A stretch of 64,000 nucleotides of DNA from JAFGXF01 sp963732595 (GCA_963732595.1 CAVSZZ010000002.1:558001-622000), one strand, 5' to 3'; counted from the stretch's first letter, positions 33,220-42,862 are shown. A program made the numbers and translations. Notes: a model not told the origin generated them from the sequence alone.

Positions 33220-33947
33220 TATGATGATCTGTGTAAATCTCGGTAATTCCAGAGTAATTGCCACACCCTTAGTGCTGCTTCAACTTGAATTCGGAAAGAC
33301 ATCTTTGATTTCCCTAAACGCCGTTCCGCAAAATAAATGGGCACTTCCTTGAACTTGACTCCCAAAAGCGTCATCAGATAAGCTGTCTCGACCTGAAATA
33401 CATACCCACTTGAACGGATACGCTCGAATGGCATTTTCAGGATGACATGCTTGTGATACAACCGGAACCCGCCGGTGACGTCATGCAGCTTCATGCCTAA
33501 AATCGTGCGGGCATACAGGTTGGCAAAAGCAGACAGTCCCTTACGCCAGATCGGCCAATCCTTGTCAACGTCACCACCCGCAACATAGCGTGATCCAACT
33601 GCCACGTCACATGATTTCAATGCGTCGGCCAGCTCCACTAGTTTTTCAGGGGGATGGGAGAAATCCGCATCCATTTGACCGACTGCATCTGCACCCGCTT
33701 TGACAGCCATCTGGAATCCGGTAACATAGGCCGTTCCCAATCCCATCTTACCCGGCCGATGCAGGACTTCGATCCGACCGGTGTATTTCGCTGCCAGTTC
33801 ATCCGCAATCTGACCCGTTCCATCACTGCTGTTATCGTCAACGATCAGGATGTTCAAGCCCGGTATCGGCAGTGAACACAGAGCCTGGACGAGTTTTGGC
33901 AGGTTGCCTGCTTCATTATACGTAGGGATTACAACGGTTGTTTTCAA
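33219..33947 (-). CDS. Polyprenol-phosphate mannosyltransferase-like GT2 glycosyltransferase
   Basis: A 242-residue family-2 glycosyltransferase of the Dpm1 type. Visible are VVIPTYNEAGNLPKLV, IVDDNSSDGTG, the DxD-like metal site MDADFSHPP, VGSRYVAGG, and the acceptor motif TGGFRLYHK. There are no C-terminal membrane helices, like soluble Ppm1/DpmA forms. It would transfer a sugar from a nucleotide to a polyprenyl phosphate at the inner face of the membrane, feeding surface glycan synthesis. The start overlaps the stop of the V4R gene by four bases. Sugar identity is not shown. Confidence 0.88.
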   Translation of the reverse strand: MKTTVVIPTYNEAGNLPKLVQALCSLPIPGLNILIVDDNSSDGTGQIADELAAKYTGRIEVLHRPGKMGLGTAYVTGFQMAVKAGADAVGQMDADFSHPPEKLVELADALKSCDVAVGSRYVAGGDVDKDWPIWRKGLSAFANLYARTILGMKLHDVTGGFRLYHKHVILKMPFERIRSSGYVFQVETAYLMTLLGVKFKEVPIYFAERRLGKSKMSFRIQVEAALRVWQLLWNYRDLHRSS

Positions 33948-34603
33948 GCCTGGGTAGCCCCACCTGATGAAATAATCGGATCATTGGAAACATGGAACTC
34001 ACAGTACGGATCCCCCTTGGCGGCACACAAGCTCTCAACAACTTGACGGTCCTCGCCGCTGCTTGCAAAATGAAGAATTCCCTGAATCTCTCCAACAGTC
34101 AAATGGCAGACAGCATGGCCTGCATTTGACCGACCATAGCAGGCAGAATTATTTTCGACCTGGTAGACAAGATCCTCTTCTGAATCAAGGCAAATTAAAT
34201 GCTGTGCTCCAGTGCTGGTCAGTAACTTTAAAGTGTAATCAATACCATACTTGACCCTTTCCTCTTGCGGTACCGATTTGAGTTCCATGGTGAGGAAATT
34301 CATCAAGGGGGTATGGTTTTCCTGATAGGCTTCAAAGGTTTTTCTACCACAACGAGTTAACAAAGCATGCCCACCCCGTACTCCATAAATCTCCTCAACC
34401 GCTTGAAAAATGCTTGACATATCTGCGAAATCCACACCATCTTCCAGATTCTTGGGGAGCTCAACACCCATTAATTCTTCCACATTGGCATAACGCATTA
34501 AGGCACTCAAGCCATGGTCACCCAGGATATCTTTCAGGGTTGACAGCATGGAAAAAGTCAACAGGTTCGAATGAAAATAACCAGATTTTTCGATACGTTG
34601 CAT
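33944..34603 (-). CDS. V4R-domain protein
   Basis: A 219-residue protein. Residues about 1-125 are a helical region that resembles heme-NO-binding/V4R-associated N-terminal halves but that I cannot name. The C-terminal 90 residues match the V4R (4-vinyl reductase) fold: NNSACYGRSNAGHAVC, HLTVGEIQGIL, and SLCAAKGDPYCEF. The paired Cys at the end is the family's likely metal or ligand site. It starts 7 bases after the roadblock gene and overlaps the glycosyltransferase by four bases. V4R domains bind small hydrophobic ligands or metals in sensor and carrier proteins. The role here is unknown. Confidence 0.75.
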   Translation of the reverse strand: MQRIEKSGYFHSNLLTFSMLSTLKDILGDHGLSALMRYANVEELMGVELPKNLEDGVDFADMSSIFQAVEEIYGVRGGHALLTRCGRKTFEAYQENHTPLMNFLTMELKSVPQEERVKYGIDYTLKLLTSTGAQHLICLDSEEDLVYQVENNSACYGRSNAGHAVCHLTVGEIQGILHFASSGEDRQVVESLCAAKGDPYCEFHVSNDPIISSGGATQA

Positions 34604-34610
34604 GAAAGAG

Positions 34611-34982
34611 CTACAGGAGTTTTATAATCTCATCAGCAGTTCTGCGCATTTCCAACAGGACCAGACCCAGTTTGGCATTTTCACTGGTCAGCGCAGTCAG
34701 TACGGCATTCTCACCGATAGCAATCAGAATAACATAACCACTCTCTCCCTTAACATACACTTGGGCAAGTGTTCCACGTTGAAGCTCGCTGGCTATGCGT
34801 TCCCCGAGGGAGAGCATCGCTGCCGACATAGCCGCCACACGGTCTTCCTCGATCTGCTTCGGAAGGGCTGACGCAATGGTCAAACCATCCGCACTGACAA
34901 CAGCCGTTGCCTCGATATCCGACGCTGATGCTTGTAGTTGATGAAGTCTGTCGACAATTAATTGTGAGCGTGAAGCATTCAC
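34611..34982 (-). CDS. Roadblock/LC7 domain protein
   Basis: A 123-residue single-domain protein of the roadblock/LC7 superfamily, whose bacterial members (MglB) regulate small Ras-like GTPases. The pattern is IEATAVVSADGLTIASALP, AAMSAAMLSLGERIA, GYVILIAIGENAVLTALT and a final helix LLEMRRTADEIIKLL. The GTG at 34,982 is chosen: GAGGAG lies exactly 6 bases upstream, and an upstream TTG at 35,009 would lie at about the transcription start. No MglA-like GTPase is in the window. It is the first gene of an operon with the V4R protein and the glycosyltransferase. Confidence 0.87.
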   Translation of the reverse strand: MNASRSQLIVDRLHQLQASASDIEATAVVSADGLTIASALPKQIEEDRVAAMSAAMLSLGERIASELQRGTLAQVYVKGESGYVILIAIGENAVLTALTSENAKLGLVLLEMRRTADEIIKLL

Positions 34983-35018
34983 GGCTGTCTCCTCGGTGCT
35001 GAAATTCAACTGGCTCTA

Positions 35019-35047
35019 TTTATAGCGCAGGCATGTTCATGTGTCAA
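35019..35047 (-). promoter_or_regulatory. Strong sigma-70 promoter of the roadblock operon
   Basis: On the minus strand TTGACA (35,047-35,042), a 17-base spacer and TATAAA (35,024-35,019) give a near-consensus promoter. Transcription would start near 35,012. That leaves a leader of about 30 bases to the GTG start and excludes the earlier TTG. Confidence 0.75.
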
Positions 35048-35173
35048 GAAAAGTTGTTCCTATGCAAATAATGGTTCCCAACAAGAATATGTATTTCTCA
35101 ACCACCCCGCTAAAGCGCCCAGCCAGATACGATATAATTTATTGATATTATATCTCATCCATGGCTTTAGATA

Positions 35174-36343
35174 ATGCACAATAAGATCACCGTTTTTCTC
35201 ATCATCCTTTGCCTGCTCCTCTCAACAACTTCTGTAGGTGCATACAGTAGCAAAGATGTTTCAACCGGAGTGGCAGAAGCAAGTCCTGTGATCTGCCTGC
35301 CAGGGATCTATATGACCCTTCCGGCGGACTGCACCCCTGCCGGACCTTCCCTTTCATTAACCTCAATGGCTCATCTTGGTTTGTATTATCCTGAACGACC
35401 CCTGCCAGCGGAAAATCCGGATCCTGAGTTATCCAGGATGCCCACAACGTATGTTACCACGCACAAGGAAGCAGTCCCCCTCTTTGACTCACTTTCCTCT
35501 GCGAGTGCCATGAGCCCTTCCCAGACCCTAAGCCCAGGTATGAAATATCTTTCCATCGACCAGCGTCTGGAACAGGATAATGTCGTTTACTATCATTTAA
35601 CCTCCGGCGCCTGGGTGGAAGGTGGATCCGCCGGCACTGGTTGTTGTATTTATACGGGGCGTTTCCAGGGCTTACTTTTTTCGAAAACACCCGCCAGTGA
35701 TTTTGGCTGGTTTGTAGATGAGGGCTGGAGTCGTGCATCCCCAACAAGCACATCCCCGGCCAACCTGCACCATTACTATCGGGAAAGTGTGGTGCCTGTC
35801 TATGATACCCGAACGTCAGGTGACACCCAATGGTTGATGATCGGACCAGATGAATGGATTGAGAAACGTTATGTTAAGAAGGTGACGGTAAACATTGCCC
35901 CACCGGCAGGCTCGAATGCCGAACGATGGATCGAGGTCAACCTGGCTGAGCAAACGCTTGCGGTCTATGATCAGGATCAACTTGTTTTTGCCACCCTCAT
36001 CGCAAGCGGAATCGACCCCTTCTTCACCCGCCCGGGGTTGTTCCAGATCCAGCAAAAAAAGGAACTTGAAACGATGAGCGGTGCGTTTGAAGCCGACCGT
36101 TCCGATTTTTATTATCTCGAAGATGTCCCCTGGACCATGTATTATGACCAGAACCGTGCCCTGCATGGAGCCTATTGGCGCACCATCTTTGGCTATCCCC
36201 AATCACATGGATGCGTCAATCTATCTCCCGGTGATGCGCACTGGTTGTTCGATTGGGCTAACGAAGGTGACTGGGTTTACGTTTGGGATCCATCCGGAAA
36301 TACCCCAACAGAGCCTGATTATTACGGCCCTGGCGGAGCCTGA
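35174..36343 (+). CDS. Secreted L,D-transpeptidase (YkuD)
   Basis: A 389-residue exported protein with a signal peptide (ITVFLIILCLLLSTTSVGA). It has a long linker region (about 30-245) with SH3-like segments, then a YkuD domain starting RWIEVNLAEQTLAVYDQDQ. The catalytic motif is YPQSHGCVNLSPGDAHWLFDW near residue 340, with the His and Cys of SHGC. Such enzymes form 3-3 cross-links in peptidoglycan or attach proteins. No clear Shine-Dalgarno is seen; a TATAAT at 35,133-35,138 is the likely -10. It is convergent with the lipoprotein gene by 10 bases. Confidence 0.88.
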   Translation: MHNKITVFLIILCLLLSTTSVGAYSSKDVSTGVAEASPVICLPGIYMTLPADCTPAGPSLSLTSMAHLGLYYPERPLPAENPDPELSRMPTTYVTTHKEAVPLFDSLSSASAMSPSQTLSPGMKYLSIDQRLEQDNVVYYHLTSGAWVEGGSAGTGCCIYTGRFQGLLFSKTPASDFGWFVDEGWSRASPTSTSPANLHHYYRESVVPVYDTRTSGDTQWLMIGPDEWIEKRYVKKVTVNIAPPAGSNAERWIEVNLAEQTLAVYDQDQLVFATLIASGIDPFFTRPGLFQIQQKKELETMSGAFEADRSDFYYLEDVPWTMYYDQNRALHGAYWRTIFGYPQSHGCVNLSPGDAHWLFDWANEGDWVYVWDPSGNTPTEPDYYGPGGA

Positions 36344-36353
36344 TCCATCCCCA

Positions 36354-37244
36354 TTATTCGACGCTCAATAGAATGCTGGATGCAACCGCCGGTCCAGGAA
36401 TTGCCCCCCGTGTCTGGCGCAGGATCAACCTGACCGGTGTTTCCTGCTCGACCAGGTAAGGAAGTGTTGTGGAGAACCCGACAGGGGCTCCCCCGGCATC
36501 GCTGCTCAATGATAAAACCCGGGTGGAAACTACGATCCCGCTTTCAGCAACCAGTTCGATTACGATCATTGAAGAACCAACCGGCCGGGCATATCCTGAC
36601 ACTTTCACGACACCACCCCGAATCACTTCCCCTGCCAGAGGCTCAACTAACAGGAAGGATTCATAAGGAAGTGTTGCCACTTCGGGACTGGATTCACCTG
36701 TTGACAACAAAATCAGATCACGCGATGCCAGCGCGATAAGTCGCCCAAAGGTATCCTGGGATTTTACAACCAGGCGCCCGGATTGCTCATTACCGGAGAT
36801 CTCAAAATCCATTTCGGGCTGGATCAGGATCCGTTCGTTGGTACCCACCTCCGGATAACGCAACAGCTTTTTCACTAACAGCTCTCCGTTGGAGTTCAGT
36901 AGTTCAACCTCGATCGTGCTATCCGCTCCCAACAGGATCGATAATTCAGGCCTGAGTGGTGAAACAAGGCTAGACCCATCCTCCGGGGAAAGGATTCGAA
37001 GCGTGGCAAGCGGATAAACAGGCTCCCCCTCGTCCGGCACAAAAATATAAGCGGGTGTCAGACCGGGGGTAATTGTGAGCATGGGAGCGGGTATGGTTAT
37101 TGTCTTGGTGACCTGGATCTCGGTTTGGGTGATTTGCGGATCAGGGGGCGTTGTCGCAGGGTCGACCGTTGTCACCCGTCCACAGGCAGACAGCCAACCG
37201 GACGCAAATATTAATAGAATGATGGCGTACAGAACTGTTTTCAT
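36354..37244 (-). CDS. Lipoprotein with C-terminal Gmad2/Ig-like domain
   Basis: A 296-residue lipoprotein: MKTVLYAIILLIFASGWLSAC gives the signal and lipobox with the Cys at about residue 21. A Thr/Pro-rich stretch precedes two beta-rich domains. The first reads LRILSPEDGSSLVSPLRP, and the second, EVIRGGVVKVSGYARPVGSS with VVSTRVLSLSSDAGG, resembles the Gmad2 immunoglobulin-like fold of spore-germination and envelope proteins. The start is taken at 37,244 because the 16 residues upstream are polar and would spoil the signal. The partner is unknown. Confidence 0.7.
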   Translation of the reverse strand: MKTVLYAIILLIFASGWLSACGRVTTVDPATTPPDPQITQTEIQVTKTITIPAPMLTITPGLTPAYIFVPDEGEPVYPLATLRILSPEDGSSLVSPLRPELSILLGADSTIEVELLNSNGELLVKKLLRYPEVGTNERILIQPEMDFEISGNEQSGRLVVKSQDTFGRLIALASRDLILLSTGESSPEVATLPYESFLLVEPLAGEVIRGGVVKVSGYARPVGSSMIVIELVAESGIVVSTRVLSLSSDAGGAPVGFSTTLPYLVEQETPVRLILRQTRGAIPGPAVASSILLSVE

Positions 37245-37257
37245 GATGGTGTAAAAA

Positions 37258-37290
37258 GGGGCTGCACTGAGAGTATCTCCGGGCAGCCCC
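37258..37290 (-). terminator. Terminator of the M16/serA/M32 gene group
   Basis: On the minus strand GGGGCTGC (37,290-37,283) pairs with GCAGCCCC (37,265-37,258) and is followed by TTTTT (37,257-37,253). It lies 21 bases past the M32 stop. Confidence 0.8.
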
Positions 37291-37310
37291 AATCCATTAG
37301 AGTTAAACGA

Positions 37311-38813
37311 TCAGAGACCGTAAATCTCGCCGAACTTCCGCTTCAGGTAACGGATATAAGGATTCGGATCGATTTTTGAACCGGTGATCTTTTGGATCAA
37401 TACCTGCGGTTCGTATTTATGACCATACTTATGTACATTTTCACGCAACCAGGCCAGTAACTCTGAGAACTTGCCCGCAGCGATCTGCTTTTCAAGATCA
37501 GGGATATCCCGCTGGATGCACTCCCATAATTGCAGCGACACAAGATTTCCCAGCGCATACGTGGGGAAGTAACCAAAGCCACCGAACGACCAGTGAATAT
37601 CCTGCATGCAACCATCCTTGTTATTTGGAGGGGTGATGCCGAGATAGTCCTGTGAGCGTTTATTCCATGCCTCCGGCAGGTCCTTTACTGCCAGGCTGCC
37701 TTCCAACATAGCGATCTCCAGTTCCAAACGAAGCATGATGTGTAAATTATAAGTGGCCTCATCCGCTTCGGTCCGGATCAGCGATGGCATGACCTTGTTG
37801 ATCCCTTTATAGAATTTATCAAGTGGGACTCCACCCAATTCGGTCGGGAAGGTTTTCTGCAACTTTCCATAGAACTGTGACCAGAAGGGCAAACTGCGTC
37901 CGACCAGGTTCTCCCACATCCGTGATTGGGATTCATGAAAAGCCATCGAAGCTCCGTCATGCAAGGGGGAACGACTCAATTCCTTTGGAATTCCCTGGTC
38001 GTACAGGGCATGCCCGCATTCATGCATCGTCCCGAACAAGGCGGAAGCAATACCCAGTTTGTCAAAACGTGTGGTGATACGGACGTCGCCACTGCCGAAG
38101 GAGGTTGTGAAAGGGTGAGCGGAACGATCCTGGCGACCACGCTTCCAGTCATAACCGAAGGCGGTGATCACTTCCACACCAAAGTCCCATTGTTTTTGCT
38201 CGTCATAAGGGACCTGAAGGAAGGAGTCATCAACCTGCGTTTTTGCGCTGATCTGCTTGAGAAGATCGACTTGCTGGGGTCGAAGCTCATTGAAGATGGC
38301 CTTTACTTCCGCGGTTTTCAAGCCTGGCTCGAAGTCATCCAATTGAGGGTCATAAATGTGGTCATAGGGCTTGAAGAAATCAGAGTATTGCTTCCGCATT
38401 TCGACGATCTTCTCAAGATAGGGCCTGAAAGCTGTAAAATCCGATTGGGGACGGGCAGCCACCCAGGTATCCTGGGCGGCTGAAGTCAGCTGGCTGAACT
38501 CTGCCACCCATTCTGTTGGGACAAGCGTGGCTTTTAGATACTCGTGGCGTGTTTGCCGGATCAAGCAGGCATCGTTAGATTCAGGGTCAAGTTGCTTTTC
38601 CTCATCTTTCAATGCCTCCAAGAGCTCCCCAACTTTTTTAGACGTGAAGGTTTCATGACTTAACCGTGATACCAGTGATATCTGATTGCCACGGTCCTCA
38701 GAGCCGCCTGGCGGCATATAAGTCTGCTGGTCCCATCCCAGCACGCTGCCAATCCTGTTCAGGTCAAAGACATCAGCCAGAATCTGTTTTAATTGATCAA
38801 GGTTCGCCGACAT
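37311..38813 (-). CDS. M32 family carboxypeptidase (Taq type)
   Basis: A 500-residue cytosolic zinc carboxypeptidase. The active site is GTMHECGHALYDQGIP (HExxH, near residue 262), with the downstream zinc-ligand Glu in FHESQSRMWENLVGRS, both typical of M32. DVRITTRFD and the C-terminal GCMQDIHWSFGGFGYFPTYALG are further family signatures. Length matches Thermus aquaticus carboxypeptidase. The start lies one base after the dehydrogenase stop (TGATATG), so translation is coupled. Confidence 0.94.
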   Translation of the reverse strand: MSANLDQLKQILADVFDLNRIGSVLGWDQQTYMPPGGSEDRGNQISLVSRLSHETFTSKKVGELLEALKDEEKQLDPESNDACLIRQTRHEYLKATLVPTEWVAEFSQLTSAAQDTWVAARPQSDFTAFRPYLEKIVEMRKQYSDFFKPYDHIYDPQLDDFEPGLKTAEVKAIFNELRPQQVDLLKQISAKTQVDDSFLQVPYDEQKQWDFGVEVITAFGYDWKRGRQDRSAHPFTTSFGSGDVRITTRFDKLGIASALFGTMHECGHALYDQGIPKELSRSPLHDGASMAFHESQSRMWENLVGRSLPFWSQFYGKLQKTFPTELGGVPLDKFYKGINKVMPSLIRTEADEATYNLHIMLRLELEIAMLEGSLAVKDLPEAWNKRSQDYLGITPPNNKDGCMQDIHWSFGGFGYFPTYALGNLVSLQLWECIQRDIPDLEKQIAAGKFSELLAWLRENVHKYGHKYEPQVLIQKITGSKIDPNPYIRYLKRKFGEIYGL

Positions 38814-38814
38814 A

Positions 38815-39756
38815 TCAGGCTACTTTCCATCTCAGGGGTTCATTATTTAGGGCTGCCAGTACTTCCGTGGCAATATCGCCCGCAGCGCGTGCCTGTGCTT
38901 CTCGTGTCTGGGCACCAATATGGGGTGTCGCGATGACCCTGGGATGAGCGGCCAATTTGCTTTCACCCGGTGGTTCGGTGCTGAAAACATCCAGACCTGC
39001 ACCGGCCACCTGACCGGATTCCAGCGCAGCCAGCAAGGCGGACTCATCAACCACATTTCCCCGTGCGGCACACACCAGATAAACGCCCTTCTTCATCTTC
39101 CCAAGTGTTTCCGCATTGATCATGCCGCGGGATTGGTCATTAAGGGGTACATGGATGGTGATCATATCCGAACGGGCATAAATTCCTTCAAGTGAAGCAG
39201 GCTCAAAACCCTTTCGGCGCAGGTCAATATCGGTCAACAATGGGTCATATCCGAGCACCCGCATACCAAAAGCACGCGCGCGGTCGCAAACGGCGGATCC
39301 GATACGTCCACATCCGATGACGCCAAGTGTCTTCTGGTTCAGCTCGCCGCCTTCCAGTTCCTTCTTGAGCCATTTACCGGCTTTCATGCCGGCATCCCCA
39401 CGGGGGATCTCACGCACCAGGCTGAGCATCAGCCCCAATGTCAACTCTGCTACAGCAAGGGTGGTCGCGATGGGCGAATTGACAACTGTGACCCCCCTGG
39501 CCGTGGCAGCCGCCAGATCAATATTATCCACACCAACGCCAGCCCGACCGACCACTTTGAGCTTCTTACCAGCATCAAAAACCGCCGGTGTGACCTTGGT
39601 ACGACCACGTACGATCAGGGCATCATATTCTCCGACCACTTTCAGGAGATCCTCAGCCGTGATGGTTGGATTGTTTTCAACATCACCAGCCGCTTTTAAG
39701 AGCTCCTGACCGTTCTCCTCGAGACCGTCCGTCAACAGGATCTTCCACTTCGCCAT
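38815..39756 (-). CDS. serA: D-3-phosphoglycerate dehydrogenase-type 2-hydroxyacid dehydrogenase
   Basis: A 313-residue NAD-dependent dehydrogenase, the first step of serine synthesis if the substrate is 3-phosphoglycerate. The Rossmann motif is GVIGCGRIGSAV (about residues 145-156). The catalytic Arg is in CAARGNVVDE, Glu in the stretch after it, and His in TPHIGAQTREA. The chain lacks the C-terminal ACT or ASB regulatory domains, so it is the short, serine-insensitive type. The family also contains other 2-hydroxyacid dehydrogenases, so the symbol is tentative. It is coupled to the M32 gene. Confidence 0.85.
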   Translation of the reverse strand: MAKWKILLTDGLEENGQELLKAAGDVENNPTITAEDLLKVVGEYDALIVRGRTKVTPAVFDAGKKLKVVGRAGVGVDNIDLAAATARGVTVVNSPIATTLAVAELTLGLMLSLVREIPRGDAGMKAGKWLKKELEGGELNQKTLGVIGCGRIGSAVCDRARAFGMRVLGYDPLLTDIDLRRKGFEPASLEGIYARSDMITIHVPLNDQSRGMINAETLGKMKKGVYLVCAARGNVVDESALLAALESGQVAGAGLDVFSTEPPGESKLAAHPRVIATPHIGAQTREAQARAAGDIATEVLAALNNEPLRWKVA

Positions 39757-39850
39757 TACATGCCTCCGAATGATATTGGGATTTCTGAAAGTATTTTACC
39801 TCAAATCCATTTTTACTATCATTTCTACCCCTTGCCTTCATAATAATAAA

Positions 39851-39873
39851 CCCGCAAATGTATCACCTGCGGG
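39851..39873 (-). terminator. Terminator after the M16C peptidase gene
   Basis: On the minus strand CCCGCA and TGCGGG (39,873-39,868 with 39,856-39,851) form a 6-bp stem with a roomy loop, followed by TTTATTATTATT. It is 27 bases beyond the M16C stop. Confidence 0.65.
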
Positions 39874-39899
39874 ATTAATATCACTCATTCGGGTAGTGT

Positions 39900-42809
39900 T
39901 TATAGTACCTTCGTGATCGTCAGACCGGCTTTTGCCTTTTCCAGAGTTGCCTGGGCGCCAACAGCGACTATAACACCTGTCTTCATGGCTTTATCCAAAA
40001 ACACCCCGAATTGATTAAAATCGGATCGGGTAACAGATAGAACCTGGTCGCGATATTCCTGGCGTTTCTCGTCAGTCTCCCCACTTAGGTAGTTCTGCAT
40101 TGAAGCAAACCCTTTGGCATCCGGCAACAGATAACTATCCAACAAACCGATCGCGCCAATAATGCCCTTGAGCAGCTCCTCATCCGTCAGACGGCTGGCA
40201 TCTATTTCTTCCAGGAATTTTCCCACACGGGTGTAATTATCCAATGTTTCATCCACATTCGGATCCCGGAAAGAGATCAGCGATAGAATGCCCGCATTAT
40301 TAAAGGTGCAAAATGCGCCATATGCCCCCCCCTGAACGCGGATCTTTTCCCAAAGAAAGGACATTCGTAAATAATTCACGATCACTTCTACGGACCCATC
40401 CAATCGATATCCTTCCGAAGACAGGTTGGCTGCTTTTCCAATATAATGAACTTGGGAAGGAATTATCAGCGCTTCCTGTGGTGATGGGCATAAACGATCC
40501 CACTCCTCAGTTTTTGATTCCGTATCCGGAAGCCTGCTCAAAAATTTATTGAGGTTTATCGAGAATTCAGACCAGTCTTCAGGCGGTATGGTCACATTAC
40601 ATACCAGACCCCGCCGGGTGATCAGGAGCTTGCGCATCTGTTCAAGATTGGTCAGTACAGACGCCCAATCCTGATCGATCTCCTCAACCAACTTCCGCAG
40701 GAAGAGGAGCGCGCTGACGCCACCAATCTGTTCGGATGCCCAGCCTGCACGGTTAAAATGAGCACCCATGCGTTTGTAAACAAATTCATCACCCCGCATG
40801 GATAGTTGGGTTTCTATGCTGGCTTTCTGCTCCAGCACGATCTGCTTGAACCGTTCCGGATTATCCAACCGTGCAGTCTGAAGAATATCCGCCAGGATGG
40901 CCAGCATCTCGCCAGCTTGATTCAGGGTAGCCTTTGAACGCAGGAATAGTCTGGTGATACTGCGATCATTCTGGTAACCATTCATACAGAGCGGCTGGCT
41001 TTCGATCCCACCGGTATTTCGACCCATGCGCTGTAACAGGCTGACGTAATCCTCTTTTTCTGTACCCATCTCCAAGAGAGCCCGTCCGAAGACACTTACC
41101 ATTGACAATTTGTCAGCCGGCAATGAGGATAAGTCGAAGCCCAAGTCAAGGTAGACAATGCCATTGGTGAACAGGTCATGCCGCAAGATCTCGACGCCTG
41201 TGCTCGTATCCAGAACCAGGGGTATTTGCTTGATCTTTTTATCAAGATCATCCAACTTTAACAAAGGCAAGCTCGCCAGTGCTTCTGGAGTATCCGGGGT
41301 TTCCTGGCGCTCTTTTAATAGCTGAGTGTTCTCGATCAGTTGCTGGATCTTCGCATTAGAGAAGTCTGAACGAATCTTCGTCAAGCGGGCTTTCTCTGTC
41401 TCCTCCCTGGTATTAGCCAGATTTTTATCTGGCACCAACAGCACATCGGCTCTGAAAGGATTATCCAGGAGATATTTCCGGATCAACCCTTCAAAATAGC
41501 GCTTATCTTGAACAAGCATCTGTCTGATTTCGATGAACGGTTTTTCAAATGCGATCGGGGTCAAGGGATCCTGGTCGTACAACCATGTGGTCATAACACG
41601 CACCATCATGGCAAGCCCCCGCGGGAAAGCACCGGTGTTATTCTCCCGCAATTGAAATTCCAGTGTGTTAAGCGCTGCCTCAGTCATATCGGGGTCAATG
41701 CCATCGCGAGCCAGGTCCTGCAGGGTGTTCATCACCACCTTTTCCACCTCAGGAGCATCTGTTTTACCAATCCCCTTTAAACCGGTTGAGAATAATAATT
41801 CGCGGTGTTCCACCTCTTCAAGTCCAAGTCCGGTCAGGTCCTCTCCCAACCCCGAATCGATCAATGCTTTACGCAACGGTGAGGCAGGCGTCCCAATTAA
41901 GATATGTGCCAGCACCTCCATGCTGAAAAGAATAATTGGATCGGAGTGATCGGGTAGAACCCAATTGAGTGTGAAATACGCTTTCTTGCCCTCAGTTGCA
42001 TTCTGCCCAGCGTCATATGGCGCTTCCACCTTGGCAGGTCTCTTTGGGGCTATAACAGGTTCAATGGCAGAATTAACCGCAAGGGCTGCATAAGACTCCA
42101 GGTAGCTTTCCATCAGCTCCAGGCGCTCTTCCGGATCGTCGTCCCCATAAAAGTAAATATAGGCGTTACTCGGGTGATACCAGGTTTGATGGAAGAGTTT
42201 GAATTGGTCATAAGTGAGATCGGGAATTTGTTCCGGCGCCCCACCGGAGGACAAACCATAGGTATGATCCGGGAATAGTGCTGTTAATACTTCCTGCTCC
42301 TGGACCCGTTCGGGCGAGGAATACGCACCTTTCATCTCGTTGAACACCACCCCCTTGAAAGATAAAGGATCTTCCGTTTTGTCGATCTCATAATGCCAGC
42401 CTTCCTGCTGAAAGGTCATCGGGCTGATCAATGGGTGAAATACTGCATCCATGTACACATCGATCAAGTTATAAAAGTCACGCACATTCTGGCTGGCAAC
42501 CGGATAACAGGTCTTATCCGGAAAAGTAATGGCGTTAATAAAAGTAGCCAACGAGCCCTTCAACAGTTCTACAAAGGGTTCTTTAACCGGATATTTCTGC
42601 GATCCATTCAACACTGAGTGCTCAAGAATATGAGCCACACCGGTCGAGTCCCTCGGGGGTGTTCGGAAGTTAATCGAGAAACACTTGTTTTCATCATCAT
42701 TAATAATGGAAAGCAGGCGGGTACCGGTTTTTTCGTGGCGGTACAGACGCGCAGTCGATCCCAGTTCAGGTATCGTTGCTTCCTTGACCAGGGTGAAATG
42801 GTGGCTCAT
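39900..42809 (-). CDS. M16C family metallopeptidase (presequence-protease-like)
   Basis: A 969-residue insulinase-superfamily peptidase. The inverted zinc site is HILEHSVLNGSQKYPVKEPF (HxxEH, about residue 53), with the distal Glu in the later GVVFNEMKGAY segment. It consists of two pseudo-symmetric M16 halves joined by a hairpin linker (about residues 460-530) as in PreP/HypA-type enzymes, which degrade unstructured peptides inside a closed chamber. No signal peptide is visible (MSHHFTLVKEATIPELG), so it is probably cytosolic. It lies 53 bases from gyrB on the same strand and 143 bases from serA with a terminator between. Confidence 0.93.
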   Translation of the reverse strand: MSHHFTLVKEATIPELGSTARLYRHEKTGTRLLSIINDDENKCFSINFRTPPRDSTGVAHILEHSVLNGSQKYPVKEPFVELLKGSLATFINAITFPDKTCYPVASQNVRDFYNLIDVYMDAVFHPLISPMTFQQEGWHYEIDKTEDPLSFKGVVFNEMKGAYSSPERVQEQEVLTALFPDHTYGLSSGGAPEQIPDLTYDQFKLFHQTWYHPSNAYIYFYGDDDPEERLELMESYLESYAALAVNSAIEPVIAPKRPAKVEAPYDAGQNATEGKKAYFTLNWVLPDHSDPIILFSMEVLAHILIGTPASPLRKALIDSGLGEDLTGLGLEEVEHRELLFSTGLKGIGKTDAPEVEKVVMNTLQDLARDGIDPDMTEAALNTLEFQLRENNTGAFPRGLAMMVRVMTTWLYDQDPLTPIAFEKPFIEIRQMLVQDKRYFEGLIRKYLLDNPFRADVLLVPDKNLANTREETEKARLTKIRSDFSNAKIQQLIENTQLLKERQETPDTPEALASLPLLKLDDLDKKIKQIPLVLDTSTGVEILRHDLFTNGIVYLDLGFDLSSLPADKLSMVSVFGRALLEMGTEKEDYVSLLQRMGRNTGGIESQPLCMNGYQNDRSITRLFLRSKATLNQAGEMLAILADILQTARLDNPERFKQIVLEQKASIETQLSMRGDEFVYKRMGAHFNRAGWASEQIGGVSALLFLRKLVEEIDQDWASVLTNLEQMRKLLITRRGLVCNVTIPPEDWSEFSINLNKFLSRLPDTESKTEEWDRLCPSPQEALIIPSQVHYIGKAANLSSEGYRLDGSVEVIVNYLRMSFLWEKIRVQGGAYGAFCTFNNAGILSLISFRDPNVDETLDNYTRVGKFLEEIDASRLTDEELLKGIIGAIGLLDSYLLPDAKGFASMQNYLSGETDEKRQEYRDQVLSVTRSDFNQFGVFLDKAMKTGVIVAVGAQATLEKAKAGLTITKVL

Positions 42810-42862
42810 TCAGCCTCCTAAATAATCGTTAGTGTGAGATGGTGGCCGGATTGGGTTGGGTT

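Noticed and set aside
37926..38483. A 185-residue open frame on the plus strand
   Set aside because: Antisense shadow of the M32 carboxypeptidase gene, which has clear catalytic motifs on the minus strand.
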